Of a DNA stretch of 64,000 bases, positions 13,099-25,010 are shown one piece after another (within the stretch, counting starts at the first letter, position 1; every line of letters starts with the position of its first letter). Made by a program: the position numbers and the translations under genes. The stretch is from Gonatopus flavifemur (Eukaryota > Arthropoda > Insecta > Hymenoptera > Dryinidae), in NCBI GenBank assembly GCA_018340375.1, contig JAFFJZ010000004.1, positions 38,166,001 through 38,230,000 of the forward strand. The letters are read 5' to 3'. The notes below the pieces were generated by a model. That model had not been told where the DNA came from, searched no databases, and was given only the letters and a program-made list of their open reading frames with translations.

Positions 13099-13203
13099 AA
13101 CCACGGCATCGAGCGAGCGGGTGTTCCAGATCGATCTTCTAGGTTAAGCAACGACAACTGCGGTACAAGGTGGATGGGTGATCACCATGTTAATAACACA
13201 TAA
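13099..13203 (+). ncRNA. 5S rRNA-like segment (5S pseudogene or SINE3 head)
   Basis: 'Ggttaagcaacg' followed about 20 bases later by 'gtacaaggtggatgggtgatcacc' matches the conserved 5S rRNA internal control region (GTTAAGCAAC ... GTACTTGGATGGGTGACCGCC). Upstream 'accacggcat' and downstream 'aacac' sit at the right spacing. Many differences from functional 5S rule out a working gene. 5S-derived promoters are known in SINE3 elements. It lies within the 65-bp satellite element, about 390 bp from its right part. Confidence 0.5.
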
Positions 13204-14015
13204 ATGATCGTTTGAATTTATTTCAGCAATAATTTGTCATACGTAATGATTGAATAAATGATATATGTTTTTGTTTAATTGATATAAAATCCGCGTATAG
13301 AATGTATATAAACCGTTCGTTGGTTGGATTAACAACCAATAAAATTCAATAAGAAAATCGCGATGCAGGAATCAATTCATTCCGATAAGTTTTTTTTATC
13401 GGATTTAATCGGATTTTTTCACCAGGGAAAATGCCGATCAAATCCAGTTAAAAATTATTTTATTGGTATCAATGGAAAATTTCCGATGCAGAAACTCAAT
13501 TCATTCCGATGGAATGTTTTTTTATCGGATTTAATCGGATTTTTTAACCAGGGGAAAGACCGATTAAATCCAATTAAAAATGATCTTATTGGTATCAATA
13601 GGAAATTTCCAATGCAGAAACTCAATTCATTCCGATAAAATTTTTTTTTATCGGATTCAATCGAATTGTTTAACCAGAGTATATTCTTGTATGTTCCCCA
13701 ATAACTCAGTTCTTCATGCGATAAACTTCGTCTTCATTTTCCCCGATTCACTTGATGATAATGTCAAATTCAATTACCCTAATAATAACTGATATTCACT
13801 TCTGATATTTTCATCACGTGTCACCAGTCTAATTACACTTTAGAATACTCATATTTTCTAAATCATTGAACTCGAGATTCAGACATACTATTGTTCATCC
13901 TATACAACTATACTGATTGTTTTTCTTTGATATCCGAATATTTTTCCTCACCTGCCGAAGGTAATTGATTTTCGGCCGGCCTTTTTTCCTTCTCGCACTT
14001 ATTATCACTTGAAAT

Positions 14016-15686
14016 ATGACACCAAAACGCAGAAGGAAGTCAACAAATCGTGCAGATTATGAGGTTGACACATCGGATGATGATTATGAACAAATATTAC
14101 CCCTACCAAATTCAAATGATTCTGGAGACTCAGATGAAGAATCCGATATCGATTACGATGGCAATTCCTATGAAATAGATGAAATTCTATCCGGGTGTTC
14201 ATACAAAAAAGTATCTAGGTCATATGATGATAACCAAACGAAGTTGGAGAAAGATCATGATTATGTTTGGGTTGATGGTGGGAAAAAGTATAACAATGAA
14301 CTAATGAATGAATGTTTTCTCAGTGGAAGTCAAAAAAGATCTATACGTGAATCTTCACATGTTCAACTATTTGAACACTTTTTTTCAATCGAAATGAAAA
14401 ATTATATCGTGGAAGCCACCAAAGAGAATGGATATACTCTAAGTCTGAATGATTTGGACACTTATTTAGGAATTTTGATTTTATCAAGCTTCAATAAACA
14501 TAAATCTCAAAAAGATTATTGGTTCCTTGACCCTCTTTTAAGTTGCGAAATTGTTCGATCTGCCATGTCACATGATACTTTCTTTGAAATCAAATCGAAC
14601 ATAAAGTATTCAAAAACTAGCGATGAAAAAAAAGATGATAAAGCTTGGCGAGTTCGGGTATTGTTGGACAAGTTCCGTAAGAATATTCAAAAATTTGGGT
14701 TTGTTGAATCTGCGTTAACGGTGGACGGAATGATGGCTAAATCTTATGCCAGAACCAGCTTGAAGCAATTCATCCGCGGAAAACCGAAACGATTCGGTTT
14801 GAAATTTCGGGGACTTTGTTCAGCAAACGGATATTTGTTTGATCTCGATCTGTACTGTGGAAAGGGATCACGAGTTGATAAACTAAACAAATGCGCCCTC
14901 GGTACGAAAGTGGTCATGGATCTATTGGATAAATTTCTCAAGGATACACCCTCCTCTACCATATCGAAATATCATTTGTATTATGACAATCATTTTACTA
15001 GCGTTGATCTCATGTTTCACCTGAAAAAATTGGGACTGAAATCCACAGGAACTATTCGAGACAACAGAGTATCGGCTAAAAACATAATTGATAAAAAAGC
15101 TCCCAGAGGCACATTTGTTTCAAAACATGATCAAAAGAGTGGAATCAATCATGTCAGTGTGATGGATTCTAAGCAGGTCTCTATAGCTTCATCAGCTACA
15201 GGAGTGACTCCAATGTTACCCTCAAAACGATATAGTGCAAAAGATCATTCAAGAATATCTCTTCCATTCCCTCACGCTTTTCATGTTTACAATTGATCCA
15301 TGGGTGGAGTAGATCTCCACGACAGTCACTGCAACAACGTGCAGACATGTATATGTAGTAGAAAGTGGACTTATGTAGTTTTCACACGTTTAATTCAAAC
15401 CGCCATCACAAATGCACTTGTGATTTATAATTTATCAAATCCTGAATCAAAAAAGATTGGTACGAAAGATGTTGCTATGAGTGTTGCTAGACATTATTTG
15501 GATATTGGACAGAAGAGGTATAATAAAAAACATAACTTTCGTCGCGAAACAAGTCAAGAAAAATGTTCCACGAAGGAATGTATTATTCGCACATACATAT
15601 ACTGCTGCACTTGTGATTTGTATTATTGTAAAAATTGTGAAGACAGATTTCATGCGAATCTTCAAGAAAAAAAAGTGGAAGAATAG
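14016..15686 (+). pseudogene. piggyBac-like transposase with one nonsense codon
   Basis: A cut-and-paste DNA transposase that would act in the nucleus on TTAA sites. Starting from the ATG at 14016 the frame runs about 556 codons, close to the 550-600 usual for the family, but is cut by TGA at codon 427 (15294-15296). The same frame resumes at once with the conserved MGGVDLHD block. The N-terminus is rich in Asp/Glu, as in other piggyBac proteins. The three catalytic aspartates are visible: D237 in VDGMMAKSY, D324 in YYDNHFTS and D433 in GGVDLHD. The C-terminus holds a Cys-rich zinc-binding segment (CSTKEC...YCCTC..YYCKNC). The first 426 residues keep only two of the three aspartates and lack the zinc domain, so the product should be inactive unless the stop is read through. 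It lies between inverted arms at 10950-11279 and 15865-16560. Confidence 0.85.
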
Positions 15687-15864
15687 AAGCTCTCTATCGA
15701 TAATTCAGGCTTGAAGATGAACAGAATGAGCTTGTTCAGTCATGTATAAAGTCATGAGTGAAAAAGAGGAAACATAAAAAAATTATAAAAATATAATTGA
15801 AAAATTGAAGAAAAATAGAAAATAAAAACAATACGAAAAAAAGAAGAGCTCTTGCCGTCCACCT

Positions 15865-16560
15865 CCACGTGGTTTGAGTTGGGAAACGTTCATATGAAAC
15901 GGCTAACGGACGGAAATAACCAATTTTCTCCCGTGAAACCCTGTATAAACATTATTGCATGATTTTGAGTCATATCATGAACTTCGGTATGCCACATTGG
16001 ATCCGCCATCTGGAATTATTGAAATCTAACTCCAAATACGTTGTCAGCGACCCCAAAAATCTCCTCGTATACACACATTTTCTCGTGATTTAGAAACATT
16101 TTATGAATTTCAGTATGCCATATTTAAACCGCCATTGTGGATTTTGGAGATCTGATGCTGGATTCGTTGTCAGTGACCTCAAGAACCCCAGTATACCAAT
16201 CTTCATCCATCTTCGAGAGTTTTCTCGAATTTTCGTCCACCATCTTGGGTCTACCATCTTGAATTCTGGAAGTGTAATGCTGAATTAGTAATCAGCGACC
16301 TCAAAAACCTTGGTGGATCGATTTCAATCCATCTCCGAAGCTTTCTTTGACTTTTCATCCACCATCTTAGGTCCGCCATCTTGAATTTTGAAAATCTGAT
16401 AATTGATTCGTAATCAGGAACCTCAAACACCTAAGCATACCGATTTTCATCCATTTTCGAGGCTTTTTCTGACTTTTCGTCCACCATCTTGGATCCGTCA
16501 TTTTGAATTTTGAAAATCTGATGTTTGATTCGTAGTCAGCGACCTCAAAAACCTCCGGGT
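15865..16560 (-). repeat. Right inverted arm of piggyBac-bearing region
   Basis: Opposite-strand counterpart of 10950-11279, starting 'ggtttgagttgggaaacgtt' and 'taacggacggaaataaccaattttc'. Five units follow with spacing near 120 bp, marked by 'cagcgacctcaaaaacc' at about 16039, 16172, 16293, 16418 and 16536. The motif 'ccgccatcttgaattttg' recurs in them. Confidence 0.65.
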
Positions 16561-17282
16561 ACTCCTCTTGAAGAATACTGAACGAATAAAATTATATGTT
16601 CTGTCAATTTTCTCTAGATTTTCAGAATTGCGAGTTATTTTGGTGAATATATGGTAAATTGAGAGAGGTTAGGTCTCCTTCAAGTCTGGGAAAAAATTCT
16701 ATCGTAAAGTTGAGATATTTTGTGCACCCTTGGTTGATGTTTTGAATAATTTTGAGTGCATTTTCAACCCGTGAAAAAATCACAAAGTCGAATATCCTCC
16801 AATTTTTTGTCGACTTTTTATTTTAAATCGGCCATATCGGTATTCCAGCGCCATCTGAAGGTAATTTTGACCTCAGCAACCGAAAGAGCAACCTCGAAAA
16901 TAGTAGCTAAGGTATTTTTGCCATGAGTTTTTAATGATTCATATATCATTTGCAACGTCTAAAATTACAGTTGAAATCCTGCATTTCCCGGACTTAATGG
17001 GTTAACCATACTTCAGGTCGTTATAATAGCCATACGTTTTTTTTCCGTGTGTGTTGCCAGAAACAAAGGAACAAGAGCGCCGAGACCAGAATACAGTGGT
17101 CATTTCGATCAACGGAATTATTTGATTGGATGTACATAGGCCATTGGATCTCAAAATATCTGGCATCACTGTATGGACAGTAACCAGTGCTGTTGTCTTC
17201 TTTCCGTGTATAAGCATTTCAATTCAAAGTTGTTCGTTCAAACGACGAAATTATCGAAGAGGTTTACTTGTTTGCTCCAGAA
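16561..17282. other. No gene recognised
   Basis: No supported coding region or RNA gene. Short open frames between 17.0 and 17.3 kb lack recognisable motifs. Confidence 0.4.
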
Positions 17283-19173
17283 CAGGGTTCAGACAACTTT
17301 TGTTCTATCAATTTCCCTGAGTTTTCCCTGTGATTTCCCTGAGTAAAATCCCAATTTCCAAAAATCGTCAAATCATGAATGTCGATATTACAATCTCATA
17401 GTAAACTGATTTTCAATCCTTGCAGAAATAGTGAACTTTCAAACAGATTCAGTCGACCCAACCACAGTGAAGTGAAATACGGAGAAAGTCGATATGCGAT
17501 TCAATTAATTTTTGTACAGGGTAGATTGAATTACTGCACAACAAATTTTGCCGTATACAACCTCGTTGTAATTGAATCAATCAAATATTTTTTCCAATAG
17601 GAAAATGAAAAATCTATTATAAAATAACTTGATGTCTAAATAACATCATCGTGTTAAGTAAAGTGTTATTTTATATAACACCTTACATATTGTCTATACA
17701 AGAGCACTGGTATAAAATATTCTAGTTCCTATTTTGGTGCAAACAAGGCACAAGTGAGGCATTCTACGTAACTTTTCTTTGCGTGTAGTATTAAGGTCCA
17801 CTCTTACACCAAAGATACGCCTAGAATGATTTCTACTGAGGTTAGTTGGTTATTGGAGAACATATTTGTAATGATTAGTTCGCCAGAAGCATCTCCAGGT
17901 ACTTCATTTTTCTGGAAGTTTTTATCATAAAACTGTTATTAAATGTATTTCTACTAGGATACAATGACATAAAATGAATTATGTTTCTCTAACAATTCAT
18001 TAATAGGTCAGTATCAGAAAATCACAATGATTGAATGGATTGTCCAATACAGATATTCACTGAATAATAATTACTTCATAAATATAAAAACTTATAAGGA
18101 TTCATTTTAATCAACTTCCCAAATCTAGCAGTTCAAAATGAATAAGATTTCTAAATAAATAAAAAATTTTTTGTTAAAGCATTGTTTTGCCACCACTGGA
18201 TTATGATGACCGTGATATTGTATCTAAAATTATAGAAAATTGATATAAACCAAACTTTGTTTTTATAAATTATAATTATGATACTCCATGTTTCACTACT
18301 ACCAAGTAAAATGAAGAATGAATTTGAGAAACCAAGATTATAAAGCAGTGGTCGAAGTTTATTCGTGCTGATTTTTCGGCCAGATCTTAACCATTTTCAT
18401 GAAGCTGAAACTCACAGCCGTAAAGCTAGCAGTCGATTGTCATAATTTCTCACACAACATTTTTATCAAAGATTTAAGTATCTGAAACGTTTAGTGGGAT
18501 GCGACTCAATCGATTCCTGATATAAACGAAGCTTTAACAATGTTTAATCAAAAGTTACAAGAACTGGCTGCTAGTTTCAGCTTCAGGCCATTTTCAAGGG
18601 TTATACAAAAATCAAAACAGTCAAGACGTTTCATATTTCATCTACAAACCCATCATTGATTGGATAAGATGATATCAAAATAAACATTGTTGAATGTAGT
18701 GCTCGAATACTTTGTTCAATAAGTGAAGAAACCTAATACATGGAAAAATATTCCATTGGAAAAAAATTTTTTTTAAATTTGGTGATTACGATTTCTTCGT
18801 ATTTGATCATTTGAAACATAAGGTCAGAATTCATTCCAATTACTAATTCCTTTTTATTTCCATCTAACAATTAAAAATTTTAGAAGTGTGAAACCTAATT
18901 TTCAATTTTTTTCAACGCCTACGGTGTGATAGGTTGAAGGGAATTTTTTCCTCAATGTATGATTTCTAAGATTTCACCAGTACTAATTCGGAAAATATGT
19001 TGTACAAAATTAAAAATAGAACTGACGAAGAAATTTTAATAATTTCCCTGAGATTTCCAGGCTTTTGGAGAATTTTTGATGATTTCCCCAAGAATTCCCG
19101 GCGTTTTGAGTCAAATTTTCATTTCCCTGAGTTTTCCCGAATTTCCCGGAATTCCAGATCTGTCTGAACCCTG
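17283..19173. mobile_element. CAGGGTTCAGACA element with 6-bp target duplication
   Basis: Perfect 13-bp terminal inverted repeats CAGGGTTCAGACA / TGTCTGAACCCTG. CCAGAA flanks both ends (17277-17282 and 19174-19179), a probable 6-bp target duplication. 'Atttccctgagttttccc' is repeated just inside both ends in inverted and direct forms. The interior is AT-rich and has no transposase frame, so it is non-autonomous. The superfamily is unclear. Confidence 0.7.
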
Positions 19174-19410
19174 CCAGAAAACTATTCATCGTTGGTGTAA
19201 TTTTTCATTCAAAGTTGGGGTTTAACATGATGTGTATAACAGATGTGTATAACATCTTCGGGTCGAAATTCTTATTGTTCATGAGCCTGCGAATACTGGT
19301 TTAAATTGATTAGTTCGGTTACCGGTATTGTTACAATGCCAACAACAGTTAATGCCTGTATTCACCAAATGATTTAAGGAGTTCACACAATGCACGTCAT
19401 CCGTGTATAT

Positions 19411-19518
19411 ACCCGAGTAGCATCAGAATGTTGTATATATATTATGCACGTTCATAGTATATCTAAATGTACCATGAACGTTCATAGTACATATACAACG
19501 TTCGGATGCTACTTGGGT
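19411..19518. repeat. 108-bp MITE, ACCCGAGTAGCATC ends
   Basis: ACCCGAGTAGCATCAGAA at the left and the complement of ACCCAAGTAGCATCCGAA at the right. The middle is a near-palindrome of 'gaacgttcatagta' words. Flanked by 'tatat' on both sides. Confidence 0.7.
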
Positions 19519-19866
19519 ATATACACTGTTAAAAATTTCTTGAATTTTAATGCACTCTTAATGTACCAATGTGCATGAAATTTCAACTTGAAGGTACATG
19601 AAATGATATTCAAGTATTATTACATTAATTTTCAAATCATGTGGAATTGAATTACAATTTCAAGTATCAGTAAATTAAAAATTAACTTAGACTAAATCGA
19701 TTGAGATTTGAGAAAATAACATAACCATCAATAATGTTTGAAATTGAGTGAATAAATTGAATAATTATAATCTTCTTGTGATTATAAATTTTGAAATTAT
19801 TATTCTCAATCGCATTAGGTTACACTCTACGAGTCTTGTCGTTGAGAGTGCTTGAACGACACTGAA

Positions 19867-19974
19867 CCCCAACATAACCTAAAATTTGTGTACGTCCAGG
19901 AAACCTCCGAAGGACGTCTGAGGAACGTATTTGGACGTTTCCTGGACGTATACAAATTTTAGGTTCTGTTGGGG
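19867..19974. repeat. 108-bp hairpin MITE
   Basis: CCCCAACATAACCTAAAATT at the left is mirrored at the right (AATTTTAGGTTCTGTTGGGG). 'Acgtccaggaaac' pairs with 'gtttcctggacgt', leaving only a short loop. Almost the whole element forms one stem. Confidence 0.8.
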
Positions 19975-21139
19975 AAGGGTACGAAATTTTGCACGAAATA
20001 TTTTCGTGAACCACGTGAGAAATAAAAATTTTATGAATACCATGATAAAATACATGCTTGGGATTGAGGATTTTGATTTCATAGTGGTTCTGAAACATTA
20101 TGGGATCGATGGAAAATTCTTACGATTGAAGGTTATAATTCAGAAGATTTGGCTTCCTATATCTCAGAACCAATATGGAATGAGAATTTGCATTCACTGT
20201 GCGCAATCCCATGCATGTATTTTATTATCACATATTTGAAATTTGTAATTCCTACATATTTTATGAAAGAAGGATGCGAAAAATATCATATGTTTCGTCT
20301 GTCGCTTGAAGGTCCTTAATTTTTAGGTCCTTAATGAGTTTCAAAGAAAATTTACTGAAAGTTTTTTTCTGGAACGCAAATGAAAATTCCCCTGGTAGAA
20401 ATTTCACAAATTTTTTCCTATGACTGATGAGGCGCTAGAGAGGAAAAACTGAGCACAAAAAACTAGCGAGGTACTGGTCAATTACTGATAAGTTGAATCC
20501 AACTAGCGTTGGTTGGTCAAAACTAGTGAGCTACTTATTAGTATGTAATAAGTTGAACTAATTGATAATGTGGAGTAAAACCATCTCTAATAATTATACA
20601 AGTGCTTACTAAAATATATATAAAATGGAGAAGAATGAACTTTTCAATTCTAAAATGAATAAAATATTGTTCACACTTGATATCGGAAATGTCAGTACCC
20701 ATACAGCACGTATTTCATAAAGATTTTTAAACAGCTGAACAGGTTTTTCCATCAATTTTTACATATAATTACAGGTGATATAAATGAGAAAGAAAATGTA
20801 ACAAATCTGTTTGTATATTAGAATTGAAATATAGTTTACGGATATGAGGTTGACTTCTTTGAATTGAAAAATAAAAATTAATTATTTTCGTGAAATGTGT
20901 GATCGTTAGTGCTCAATTAATATGTATTAAAAAAATCTATTATTCAGTGCAACATGAATGATTGAATCTTTCATAGCTGTTGTAATATGTAAACAGTCAT
21001 AATTTGTTGATGCAGTGAGAATGAGTTTTATTCAAATACTTACATCAATATTTCTCAGAAAAAAATCAGAGATCAAATCATTTTTGTAGTAATATGAGTC
21101 ATGAAGAACTCATTTAATCAAAACTATTTTAAGCGAATG

Positions 21140-22155
21140 TTTAAAATAAATTTCCAAAAACTTGGATTATTCACATAAAGCTCGTTGGATGGTTTTACTC
21201 TTGAAGAGTACTGTCAAAGTTGACATTTGCAAATTGGAGAAAAAAGTCTTATTTTCTGTCTTGAATTTGTTATTAGAGTAGTGACAAACTTGTAGGAAGA
21301 GTTTGAAGGTTGGGTGGAATCCATATTGATCAGGAAAGTCAAAACCGTATTGCAAAACTTGGAAGATCTGTTAACGTAGCTGACAATACTGGGCTATCGA
21401 GTCAGCTTTTCCTTACTACATGAAATCCAGGCAGGAGAAATGTATCAAAATTCAGTGAATTCAAGTTGGTGTCAAGTAAGAGAGGATAGAAATATTCATT
21501 GGATTTTATTGGTTATTATAAAAATGTTGACAAATAAGGAAAGGCTATGTAGGACTCACTGTATCGTCTTTCATTATTTTTGTTTCAATAATTTTGTATT
21601 GTGGACATTTTTATATTTTCTTACTAATAAGTTGAAGAAACAAGTGTATTGAACCTGTTTCACAAATATAATAACATTCATTCGTAGCAGCATGATACAA
21701 CATTATTGAAACAAAAACATTAAAAGACGATACAGTGAGTCCTACATAGCCTTTTCTTATTTGTTGACATTTTTATAGTAACCAACGAAATCCAATGAAT
21801 ATTTCTGTCTTCTCTCACTCAACACCAACTTGAATTCACTGAATTTTGATACATTCCTCCTGCCTAGATTTCATGTAGTAAGGAAAAGCTGACTCGATAC
21901 CCCAGTATTGTCAGCTACGTTAACAGATTTTCCAAGTTTTGCAATACGGTTTTGACTTTCCTGATCAATATGGATTTCACCCAACCTTCAAACTCTTTCT
22001 ACAAGTTTATCACCACTCTCATAACAAATTCAAGACAGAAAATAAGACTTTTTTCTCCAATTTGCAAATGTCAACTTTGACAGTACTCTTCAAGAGTAAA
22101 ACCATCCAACGAGCTTTATGTGAATAATCCAAGTTTTTGGAAATTTATTTTAAAT
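21140..22155. repeat. ~450-bp palindrome arms, core of FB1
   Basis: Left arm about 21140-21590 and right arm about 21705-22155 are inverted copies with few differences; compare 'cttggattattcacataaagctcg' and its complement near 22120. The loop is about 115 bp. A 62-residue frame is encoded identically from both arms, a consequence of the palindrome. Confidence 0.8.
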
Positions 22156-22381
22156 TCTCGTTCGAAAAGATTTTTAATACATAATAATTAAACAATAACG
22201 ACCACACATTTCACAAAAATAATTCATTCATTGTTTTTTATCACATAAACTTAACCTCACATCTGTCAACCGAATTGCAATTTTCACATAGGTTAGTAGA
22301 TTATTATACTCAAGCGATGGATTGAATCAGATATCCACGTCATTTACATTGATCTTTTCTAACAAATCACGTAGGTACCGG

Positions 22382-22460
22382 TTTAGCTTAGGTCGTTAGG
22401 GCGTTAGGATAGTAGATCGTGCAACATTAGATAGGGATTGGTTTAGGTGGTTCGATTCTC
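22382..22460 (+). other. tRNA-like pol III box pair in FB1
   Basis: TAGCTTAGGTCG (22384-22395) resembles an A box and GGTTCGATTCT (22449-22459) a B box. The homologous segment in FB2 at 34773-34843 keeps both. No tRNA fold is evident. Could be a tRNA-derived SINE head captured by the foldback family, or chance. Confidence 0.3.
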
Positions 22461-23045
22461 TTCGAGGTTTCCAATTTTCTCTCCATGACATGAGAATGTA
22501 GTGAACAACGTGGTCGTCAATCTGCAAGTGTTCTCCTCCGAAACATGTTTTTTGCTTTAAATTCAGTTTTTTATTTTTAAAGACATTTTGGGCCAAAGCA
22601 TGAGGATTTTACTGAATAATCATTGTTCATGTATCATTATAATTTCACATCTTTACTGGCATATAATTGCTGTCATAAATTTGGCGTTAGTTTCTTACAA
22701 GTTCCTGGTCAGTTACTACTGAGTGCCTCGCTAGTTTTGATGACTAGAATTTGGTTGAGTGAAGCGTTACATTCTGCTAAATTACTCGTAAGTTTTCCCT
22801 ATGAGTGCCTCACAAGTAAGATGGGTAAACTTATTAGTGCCTCTCAAAGTACTAGAGAAAATTTCTACCAGGGTCATATACAAATTTCATGTATTCGTAC
22901 ATTAAATTTCAAATCCATGTACATTAAATTTGATATATGTAGACTTGAAATTTGTGGAACCTGTACATGAATTTTCAATTACGTACTTGAAAAAAACTTC
23001 CAGTAGATTTACATTAAAATTCATGCGGAAATTTTTAACAGTGTA

Positions 23046-24306
23046 TATATAAGGATATCAATTCAATTATACCAATACAGTTTTTCAATCTCACAAAGGG
23101 GATTTAATCTAATGGAATTATGAACGGTGAGATGCCAATTAATCATCTTTGGTTTTTTTATCAAGAAATCAGTGAGTATTGAAAACGGTACCAGATTATC
23201 TCACCCACTATGGGAAACATGAAATTCAATTGCCAATATCATGCGCGGTAGAAATGATGTATGGGCACATGTGAACATATATGAGAATTTGAATCAATTA
23301 AGTATAAATCAGATATTCATTTCCATAATGAACATACCTACTGAACTATCGGAAAAAATTACGGATTGTTTTATAAATTACGAATGATCCATCATTAGAA
23401 AAATGTTGGAAGACTCCGAACAGAAAGCATTGGAACTAGATTGAAGAATTGTATTGTTCATAATTGATTGTGAGTTATTACATTTGAAAAATTCCTTCTT
23501 GAACATTTCTCTCCAGCAAATTATACCAAAGAATGTTTCACTAGTTACTGTAGTATAGTAAGAATATAGCGGTAATAGAATTTAGTTGACGTATGGATAT
23601 AAGTTATCATCCAACGTACGAAGGCGATGTAACATTTCTTTTCTCCGTAGCATGTGACATGTGGCGGTGATTGGTTGTTATTCGATTAATGCATATCATA
23701 TTCCACGTGTTCATGTACATAGCTTCTATGTAGTTTGGTCATATTGCGCTATGAATTTTATCAAAGATATTCATACACAAAGTAATTTGTTCCTCTTCAT
23801 AATTTTATTATGGACATGAAACCAAACAAAAGTTGATCCTGTGTAATACTTTCACAGAAATTCATCGTGTTATACATAATATCTTAATAGACCTTTTGCA
23901 TCATGATGAATTATGTGGTTCATTCTAATAACCAACAATGAGTATTTTCTGAGCGGAAGACGAGAATATACAAGATGAATGTGTTCCAATAAACGTACTG
24001 ATAAAGAAAATGAAGATTATTCACAGTCAGTGGACAATGATGAGAAGCTTTTTGAGCATTGATCTTATTTTGAAGTGTAGTCGAGAATTAGTGAGCGCAA
24101 CAACATTCACGATTTCCCTACAGGATACTGAAAGACTCGAAAAATTACTTCTTGGAAATAAATATTCGAAAATTTTCTAGGACTGATGAATATATGTTGA
24201 TCCAGAAAATAAGAAGTCATTGCACGCTAAAAAAATATTCGTTCACAATATTTTTGGCACAATCTCTGACAAAAAACGGATACACGTCGATGGAATCATT
24301 TCGAAG
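23046..24306. other. No gene recognised
   Basis: AT-rich sequence without supported genes or repeat boundaries. Confidence 0.4.
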
Positions 24307-24313
24307 TCAATAG

Positions 24314-25010
24314 AGGGTCCGGATGCAAGAACCGACGATACGCTCGAACTGCGGGGTAAGTATTGTCCAAGCCGTGACGTCAGGGGTCGAAAAAAAATCG
24401 GAATTCCAAAAATCTGAAAATACTGAGTGATAGGGCTTGAAAAATCAATACAAGTCTTTCTTTCCAATTTTTTTCTATGATCAATAGTTTTGGAGAAAAA
24501 AATGAAAACTACCGATTTTTTGCAACCAAAATCAATGTGTTTTAATATTAAAAATTTTTCAAAAAACTCTCAGCGACAAAGTTTCCGTACAGCACGCGGA
24601 CATTTCTCCGTCGCCTCCACGTCGCTTCTCCGTTCTTTCCACCTTGTATCTACGTCTCCCTTTCTTCCACCTCGCCTCCACGGAGATGCGACGTGGACAT
24701 CGGTGGATGTGCTGTGTGGGTTGTTTGTTAGTATATGGACAAACTTTTTGGAAAGTTTCAGATCGATCGAATCATTAGTTTGCAAAATCCAGCGATTTTT
24801 TCATGAACGCGCGACGGTTATTTTGCATTCCTCTACGATGTGTACCGGTTAAATATCAGAGTCCGCGGGGAAAATTGTATTCGTTCGATTTTCCAATGTG
24901 GATTTATGTTTTTTGAGTCATAAGATTCAAATATCGAACTATATTTGCTAGATTCGAAATTCTCTTTTTTTCATCAACAATTTCATTGTTTATAACGTTT
25001 TTATGGTCAA
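24314..25010 (+). repeat. Left TIR of DUF7869 element
   Basis: Begins AGGGTCCGGATGCAAG and includes 'taagtattgtccaagccgtgacgtc' and 'tagtatatggacaaactt'. Its complement is at about 28205-28952. Excluding the inserted 24584-24719, the arms align along nearly their whole length. Confidence 0.75.
24584..24719. repeat. 136-bp GC-rich insertion with GTT duplication
   Basis: The other TIR (28500 region, minus strand) and the third copy (63680 region) read straight through 'cagcgacaaagttgtt' here. This arm instead has a GC-rich block with repeated 'ctccacgtcgc' words between two GTT trinucleotides (24581-24583 and 24720-24722). 'Tacagcac' and 'gtgctgtgt' form short inverted ends. A MITE of unknown family. 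Confidence 0.6.

Larger units (their letters stand above)
11281..13679. mobile_element. CCCTGGTT-ended element filled with a 65-bp satellite
   Basis: The left end is CCCTGGTTGAACAATCCGAT and the right end, complemented, CTCTGGTTAAACAATTCGAT. TA flanks both sides (11279-11280 and 13680-13681). The interior is dominated by 'ccgatt..aatcgg' words and a ~65-bp tandem repeat, and holds a 5S rRNA-like segment near 13.1 kb. It lies at the inner edge of the left piggyBac arm. No protein-coding frame. Confidence 0.65.
20390..22873. mobile_element. Foldback element FB1 (CCCTGGTAGAAATTT ends)
   Basis: Ends CCCTGGTAGAAATTT and its complement. Subterminal sequence ('gatgaggcgctagag', 'aactagcgaggtac', 'actgataagt') is mirrored at 22690-22870 ('agtgcctc', 'agttactactgag'). 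The core is a long palindrome (21140-22155). It shares termini and subterminal sequence with FB2 at 30984-35232. No coding capacity: frames inside are arm artefacts present in both orientations. Confidence 0.75.
19524..23043. mobile_element. CACTGTTAAAAATTTC element carrying nested foldback
   Basis: Perfect terminal inverted repeat CACTGTTAAAAATTTC / GAAATTTTTAACAGTG with TA on both sides (19522-19523 and 23044-23045). Both ends hold 'tacatgaaat' and 'aattttaatgcac'-type subterminal sequence. A 222-bp relative is at 62235-62456. Most of the length is foldback FB1 (20390-22873), inserted later. Non-coding. Confidence 0.75.

Noticed and set aside
21167..22127. Duplicated 62-residue gene on both strands
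   Set aside because: The two frames are the arms of a palindrome read from opposite sides, not a gene family.
22623..22970. 115-codon open frame
   Set aside because: Crosses the right end of foldback FB1 into the surrounding element; composed of repeat termini.
24490..24852. 120-codon open frame
   Set aside because: Runs through the TIR and its 136-bp inserted block; the related TIR copies do not preserve it.
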